This document shows positions 60,223 through 64,000 of a DNA stretch of 64,000 nt, in pieces. The position numbers were made by a program, and so were the translations under genes. The stretch is from the NCBI GenBank assembly GCA_052093225.1, contig JBQDDG010000013.1, forward strand, positions 1 to 64,000, given 5' to 3'. Each line of letters begins with the position of its first letter. The stretch's first letter is position 1. The stretch comes from JB111 sp052093225. Its GTDB lineage: Bacteria > Actinomycetota > Actinomycetes > Actinomycetales > Actinomycetaceae. The notes beneath the pieces were generated by a model. That model saw nothing but the letters and a program-made list of their open reading frames with translations. It had not been told where the DNA came from and ran no database searches.

Positions 60223-61257
60223 GTGCCGCTGCCAGCGATCTATCCCGCCCTCTACCGCCACCTCATCACCCTCGTCGACGCCGAGCAGGCGCACGTGCTC
60301 GCCCTGCGCGCGATCGCCCTCGCGGGACGGGTCGAGCCGCTGCGGCGGCTGCTCAGGGCCACCGTGGGGCGGCGTCCCGACGTGCCGCTTGCGCCCGCGC
60401 CGCACGGGCCGCTCGCGCGACAGGTGCCCGCCGCCGTCGGTCTCGCCGCGGGGATGGACAAGAACGGGCGGTCGATCCTCGGGCTCGACGCGCTCGGGTT
60501 CGGCTTCGTCGAGGTCGGGACCGTCACCGCCCGTGCCCAGCCCGGGAACCCCCGCCCGCGGGCCTGGCGCCACCCCGAGCTGCACGCGCTCCGCAACGCC
60601 ATGGGCTTCAACAACGACGGCGCGGACGCCCTCGCCGAGCGGCTGCGCCGGCTGCGCTCGACCCGGAAGGGACGCGGCGTCGTCGTCGGCGTGAACATCG
60701 GCAAGTCGCGCGTCACGCCGGTCGAGGACGCCGTCGCCGACCACGAGTACTCGGCCAGGGCCCTCGCGCGCTGGGCCGACTACCTGGTCGTCAACGTGTC
60801 CTCGCCGAACACGCCGGGGCTGCGCAGCCTCCAGGCCGTGGACTCGCTGCGCCCGATCCTCACCGCCGTGCAGTCGGCGGCGGACGAGGCGGCGGGGCGG
60901 CGGGTACCGCTCCTGGTGAAGATCGCCCCGGACCTCGCGGACGACGACGTCGACGCCGTCGCGGGCCTCGCGCTCGAGCTCGGCCTCGCAGGGGTCGCGG
61001 CGACGAACACGACGATCGACCACGACCTCGGCGCCGGAGGGTTGTCCGGCGCCCCGCTCACCGAACGCTCCCGGGCGGTGGTCCGGCGCCTGCGCCGAAA
61101 GATCGGGCCTGGCCCCCTGATCATCGGGGTCGGTGGTATCGGGTCGGTCGACGACGCGCGGGACATGATCGTCGCCGGCGCCGACCTCGTGCAGGTCTAC
61201 ACCTCGTTCGTCGAGCAGGGGCCCGTGCTGCCCGGGCGCCTCGCCCGCCTCGTATGA
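60223..61257 (+). CDS. pyrD: Dihydroorotate dehydrogenase (quinone)
   Basis: A 344-residue class 2 enzyme oxidising dihydroorotate to orotate with FMN, reducing membrane quinone, in pyrimidine synthesis. The N-terminal helix typical of membrane-bound enzymes (YPALYRHLITLVDAEQAHVL) is present, as are GLAAGMDKNGR, GFGFVEVGTVTARAQPGNP, LVVNVSSPNTPGLRSLQ, LVKIAPDLADDDVDAVA and IGVGGIGSVDDARDMI; the catalytic serine of the class 2 family lies in NVSSPNTPG. The GTG start lies 6 bases after TACGCT. Its stop overlaps the start of the AEC transporter gene (ATGA). Confidence 0.95.
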   Translation: MPLPAIYPALYRHLITLVDAEQAHVLALRAIALAGRVEPLRRLLRATVGRRPDVPLAPAPHGPLARQVPAAVGLAAGMDKNGRSILGLDALGFGFVEVGTVTARAQPGNPRPRAWRHPELHALRNAMGFNNDGADALAERLRRLRSTRKGRGVVVGVNIGKSRVTPVEDAVADHEYSARALARWADYLVVNVSSPNTPGLRSLQAVDSLRPILTAVQSAADEAAGRRVPLLVKIAPDLADDDVDAVAGLALELGLAGVAATNTTIDHDLGAGGLSGAPLTERSRAVVRRLRRKIGPGPLIIGVGGIGSVDDARDMIVAGADLVQVYTSFVEQGPVLPGRLARLV

Positions 61258-62341
61258 GGGGCGTGCTCGAGGCCTACGGCACGATCGGCGTCCTCATCGG
61301 CGCGGGCATGCTGCTCGCGCACCTGCGGATCGTCGACCTCGGCGTCCAGCGGGCCCTCGGCAAGGTCGTGTTCTGGGTGGCGGCCCCCGCCCTGCTGGTC
61401 GGGGTGGTGGGCGAGGCTGAGCTGTCCGACATCGTCTCGTTCGCGGCCCTCGCCCAGTTGCTCGCCGTCCTCGTCGCCTGCGTCGCGGTGGCGGTGCCGG
61501 CGCGGCTGATCTTCCGACGCGATCTCGTGGGGACCACGGTCGCGGCGTCGCTGGTCGGTTTCGTCAACGCCATCAACCTGGGCCTCCCGCTCGCGATCTT
61601 CGCGCTCGGCGACGCCACCGCCGTCGTGCCGATGGTGATGATCCAGCTCATCCTCGTCCAGCCGGTGATGATCGCCGTCCTCGAGCGGTCGCGGGCCGGG
61701 CGGGGCGCGACCGGGGCCGGTAGTGCCGGGGCNNNNNNNNNNNNNNNNNNNNNNNNNNNNNNNNNNNNNNNNNNNNNNNNNNNNNNNNNNNNNNNNNNNN
61801 NNNNNNNNNNNNNNNNNNNNNNNNNNNNNNNNCCGGGGCCGGTAGTGCCGGGGCGGTTGAGGCCACCGCGCGACCAGGCCCGCTACGGGCGGCGCTCCAG
61901 ACGCTGGCCAACCCCATGCTGCTCGGCACCGCCATCGGGATCGTCCTCTCGGCCACCGGCTGGGCGCTGCCGACGGTCGTCGACACCCCGCTGTCGATGC
62001 TGGGCGACATGACGATCCCCGCGATCCTCCTCGGGTTCGGGGTCTCGCTACGGCTCGGCCCGCGCGTGGGCGCCGGCGGGGGCTGGGCGGAGGTCGCCTG
62101 GATCTCGGCCGTCAAGCTCGTCCTCATGCCCGCCGTCGCCGCCGGTGCGGCCTACGCGCTGGGGCTCGACCGCGCCGGGATCCTCGCGGTGTCCGTGGTG
62201 GCGGCGCTGCCGGCGGCGCAGAACGTGTTCGTCATCGCGGGGGAGTACGAACGCGGCGAGCAGCTCGCGCGCGACGGCATCGTCGTGACGACGGTGCTCT
62301 CGTTCCCGGCGGTCCTCGCCATCGCCGCCGTGCTCGGCTGA
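61254..62341 (+). CDS. AEC family transporter (auxin efflux carrier-like; gap inside)
   Basis: A roughly 320-residue protein with about ten membrane helices in two five-helix halves (EAYGTIGVLIGAGMLLAHLR; VALVVGVVGEAEL-like; NLGLPLAIFALGDATAVVPM; then AAYALGLDRAGILAVSVVAA, LPAAQNVFVIAGEYERGEQL). This matches AEC proteins (malonate, auxin and malate-type carriers); the substrate is unknown. It begins within the last codons of pyrD. A 100-N gap interrupts the loop between the halves; joining the 22-base identical flanks restores one frame of 322 codons (321 residues). Confidence 0.88.
61733..61832. other. Assembly gap (100 N)
   Basis: Exactly 100 undetermined bases. Both flanks share the 22-base sequence ending GGTAGTGCCGGGGC; collapsing it keeps the AEC gene in frame. 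Confidence 0.98.
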
Positions 62342-62409
62342 CCTGCTCCCGGCCCGGGCGGTACCGGCGAGGGGCGGGTGCTCCTCGAACCCGCCGTTCC
62401 TGTCCGCTC

Positions 62410-63054
62410 CTACTTCGGTACTACCGGTTCGCCGCCGATGCGCACCTGCGGCTTCGGCTGGCGGAGGAAGCGGGGGTACATCGACCGGATGAACGCGTAC
62501 CAGACCGTCCCCTTGGTGTAGCGGTCGCCGTACTCGCGCAGGAGCCTGCGCTTCATCATGAACACCGCGAACACCGAGGTGATGATCGACAGGACGAGCA
62601 GGAGGTACATCGCGAGGACGATCACCCCCTCGGAGCCGGGGAAGAACTGACCCACCACGAGCATCCCGAGCATGATGACGAATGCGCCCGGCAGGAAGAT
62701 CTGCGAGGGCAGGAACCGCGAGTCGACGTAGTCGCGGGCGGCCCGGCGCACCGGCCCTTTGTCCCGCGGCGGCAGGTAGCGGTCGTCGCCCGTGCGCATG
62801 GCCTCCTGCTGGCGGGCGAACGCCTTGTTGCGCTCGGCCCGCGCCCGCTTCTTCGCGGCCTTGCGGTCATTCACCACGAGCGGCTGCCGGTTGCGGGCCT
62901 CCGCCTCGGCCCGGGTCGGCGTCGGGCGCCCCTTCCGCGGGGTCGTCCCCGCGGCGGACCTGTGCGCGTCGGACGCGTCCGTGGCCTCGGCGTCGGTGGC
63001 CTCGGGCGGGGAGTCGGGCGCGTCTGCGGTCGCGTCGGTGCGGCGGATTCTCAC
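62410..63054 (-). CDS. DUF3043 family membrane protein
   Basis: A 214-residue protein of the actinobacterial DUF3043 family. A charged N-terminal region (TRAEAEARNRQPLVVNDRKA, AAKKRARAERNKAFARQQEA, MRTGDDRYLPPRDKGPVRR) is followed by RDYVDSRFLPSQIFLPGAFV and two membrane helices (FVIMLGMLVVGQFFPG; VLAMYLLLVLSIITSVFAVF), then a basic tail YGDRYTKGTVWYAFIRSMYP. Function unknown. The GTG at 63054 lies 6 bases after TACCCT, so a leaderless transcript is likely. It is divergent from the M20 peptidase gene. Confidence 0.9.
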   Translation of the reverse strand: MRIRRTDATADAPDSPPEATDAEATDASDAHRSAAGTTPRKGRPTPTRAEAEARNRQPLVVNDRKAAKKRARAERNKAFARQQEAMRTGDDRYLPPRDKGPVRRAARDYVDSRFLPSQIFLPGAFVIMLGMLVVGQFFPGSEGVIVLAMYLLLVLSIITSVFAVFMMKRRLLREYGDRYTKGTVWYAFIRSMYPRFLRQPKPQVRIGGEPVVPK

Positions 63055-63140
63055 CCCTGAAGGGTAGTGGACACCGCGCGGCGCGCAGCCGGCGACCCGA
63101 GTGGACCGCCGCACAGGTCGCCCTCGCCTAGCCTCGTGGG

Positions 63141-64000
63141 GTGAACATCGACGACATCGCCGCACGTGCAGCAAAGGACTACCCGCGGGTCCTCAAGGAC
63201 CTCCAGGAGCTCGTGACGATCCCGTCCGTCTCCAATGCCTCCTTCGACCAGGCGGCCGTCGGCGTGAGCGCCGAGGCCGTCGCCGGTCTCCTGCGGGACG
63301 CGGGGATGCAGGACGTGCGGATCGTCGACGCGACGGCGCAGGACGGCACCCGCTCCCGCCCCGCGGTCCTCGCGCACAAGGCGGGTCCGCCCGCCGCGCC
63401 CACGGTCCTGCTCTACGCGCACCACGACGTGCAGCCGCCCGGGGACACCGCCGCCTGGTCCACGAAGGACCCCTTCGTCCCGGAGCTGCGCGGCGAGCGT
63501 CTGTACGGCCGCGGCGCGGCCGACGACAAGGCGGGGATCATGGCCCACGTCGGGGCGCTGCGCGCTCTCGGGGACGACCTCCCGGTCAACGTCACCGTCT
63601 TCGTCGAGGGCGAGGAGGAGATCGGGTCACCGACCTTCCACGACTTCCTCGACCAGCACCGCGACGCGCTCGAGGCCGACGTCATCGTCGTCGCGGACTC
63701 GACGAACTGGGCCGTCGGCACCCCGGCGCTCACCACCTCCCTGCGCGGGGTCGTGCAGGTCGAGGTCGACGTGCGGGTCGCCCACCACGCCGTGCACTCC
63801 GGCCTGTTCGGCGGGCCCAGCCTCGACGCCGTCACCTCGCTCGCCCGCCTGATCGCCACGCTGCACGACGACGACGGCGAGGTCGCCGTGGCCGGTCTGC
63901 GCACCGCGGACGCCGAGCTCGTCGACCAGTCCGAGGAGAGCTTCCGGGCCTCGGCGGGCATCCTGGACGGCGTACGGCTCGCCGGGTCCGGGCCGATCGC
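63141..64000 (+). CDS. M20 family dipeptidase (partial at window end)
   Basis: The first 286 codons of an M20/M28-type metallopeptidase, cut by the window end without a stop. Zinc ligands are visible as LLYAHHDVQPPG (His), YGRGAADDKAGIM (Asp bridging) and FVEGEEEIGSPT (catalytic Glu and ligand Glu), plus IVVADSTNW. The lid domain has begun (RGVVQVEVDVRVAHHAVHSG, GGPSLDAVTSLARL). Family members cleave dipeptides or act as carnosinase-like enzymes. The GTG is 6 bases after TAGCCT, indicating a leaderless start. Confidence 0.93.
   Translation, partial: MNIDDIAARAAKDYPRVLKDLQELVTIPSVSNASFDQAAVGVSAEAVAGLLRDAGMQDVRIVDATAQDGTRSRPAVLAHKAGPPAAPTVLLYAHHDVQPPGDTAAWSTKDPFVPELRGERLYGRGAADDKAGIMAHVGALRALGDDLPVNVTVFVEGEEEIGSPTFHDFLDQHRDALEADVIVVADSTNWAVGTPALTTSLRGVVQVEVDVRVAHHAVHSGLFGGPSLDAVTSLARLIATLHDDDGEVAVAGLRTADAELVDQSEESFRASAGILDGVRLAGSGPI

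Overview
The window is high-GC DNA (well over 70% by eye) with GTG starts, GTGA/ATGA stop-start overlaps and -10 hexamers placed 6-7 bases before start codons. The gene content (aceE, DUF3052, polyphosphate glucokinase, glnE, two glutamine synthetases, DUF4191, DUF3043, bifunctional RNase H/phosphatase) is that of an actinobacterium. The gene set and the many short lipoproteins and low-complexity linkers suggest Micrococcales (Cellulomonas/Georgenia-like), but no species can be named from the sequence alone. The assembly has four 100-N gaps, each inside a tandem repeat.

Layout. 0-7 kb: pyruvate dehydrogenase E1 (aceE) divergent from DUF3052, then an IclR regulator and an operon for a heterotetrameric 2-oxo acid dehydrogenase E1 (alpha, beta) with a stand-alone lipoyl domain. 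7-17 kb: tRNA-Val, an SDR protein, a decaying stretch of DoxX-like and NTF2-like remnants, ArsR/SRPBCC, lipoproteins, a HAD phosphatase, a YibE/F membrane protein, and a DUF4386/TetR pair with two operators. 17-26 kb: thymidine kinase, Nif3-like protein, coiled-coil CT398-like protein, RNase H/phosphatase, YaaA, RNase P RNA, a secreted-domain membrane protein, polyphosphate glucokinase and methionine aminopeptidase. 26-32 kb: quinone oxidoreductase/TetR, an SOS-box-linked DUF222/HNH nuclease, panB and nadE. 33-45 kb: nitrogen genes (glnA2-type GS, glnE, glnA1) with RDD, DUF4191, alcohol dehydrogenase and an ArsR-M23 peptidase pair. 45-53 kb: MarR/MMPL, a kinase-like membrane protein, an MFS transporter and a rearranged nuclease remnant. 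52-60 kb: epimerase, a LipB-LipA fusion, the E2 acyltransferase, lipoamide dehydrogenase and leucyl aminopeptidase. 60-64 kb: pyrD, AEC transporter, DUF3043 and a truncated M20 peptidase.

How the genes fit together. Two themes dominate. First, lipoate and 2-oxo acid oxidation: aceE, E2, E3, octanoyl transfer plus lipoyl synthesis in one fused protein, and a second E1 set with its own lipoyl carrier. Second, nitrogen assimilation: GlnA1 with its regulatory adenylylation tyrosine region, the adenylyltransferase GlnE, and a GlnA2-type paralogue. Much of the gene order (pepA, E2, epimerase, lipB, lipA, DUF4191, RDD, glnA1, glnE, glnA2, panB, RNase H/phosphatase, zinc-ribbon-type protein, Nif3) recalls the Mycobacterium tuberculosis Rv2213-Rv2230 region, so the backbone looks ancestral, with small regulator-target pairs inserted between.

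The most unusual features are the single-frame LipB-LipA fusion with a Cys-Gly-Cys linker, the E1 alpha/beta plus free lipoyl domain operon without an E2 core, a CT398-like protein without any cysteine, a probable pseudokinase with a repeat linker, recurrent leaderless promoters, and locus-specific tandem repeats in intergenic DNA and in linkers.
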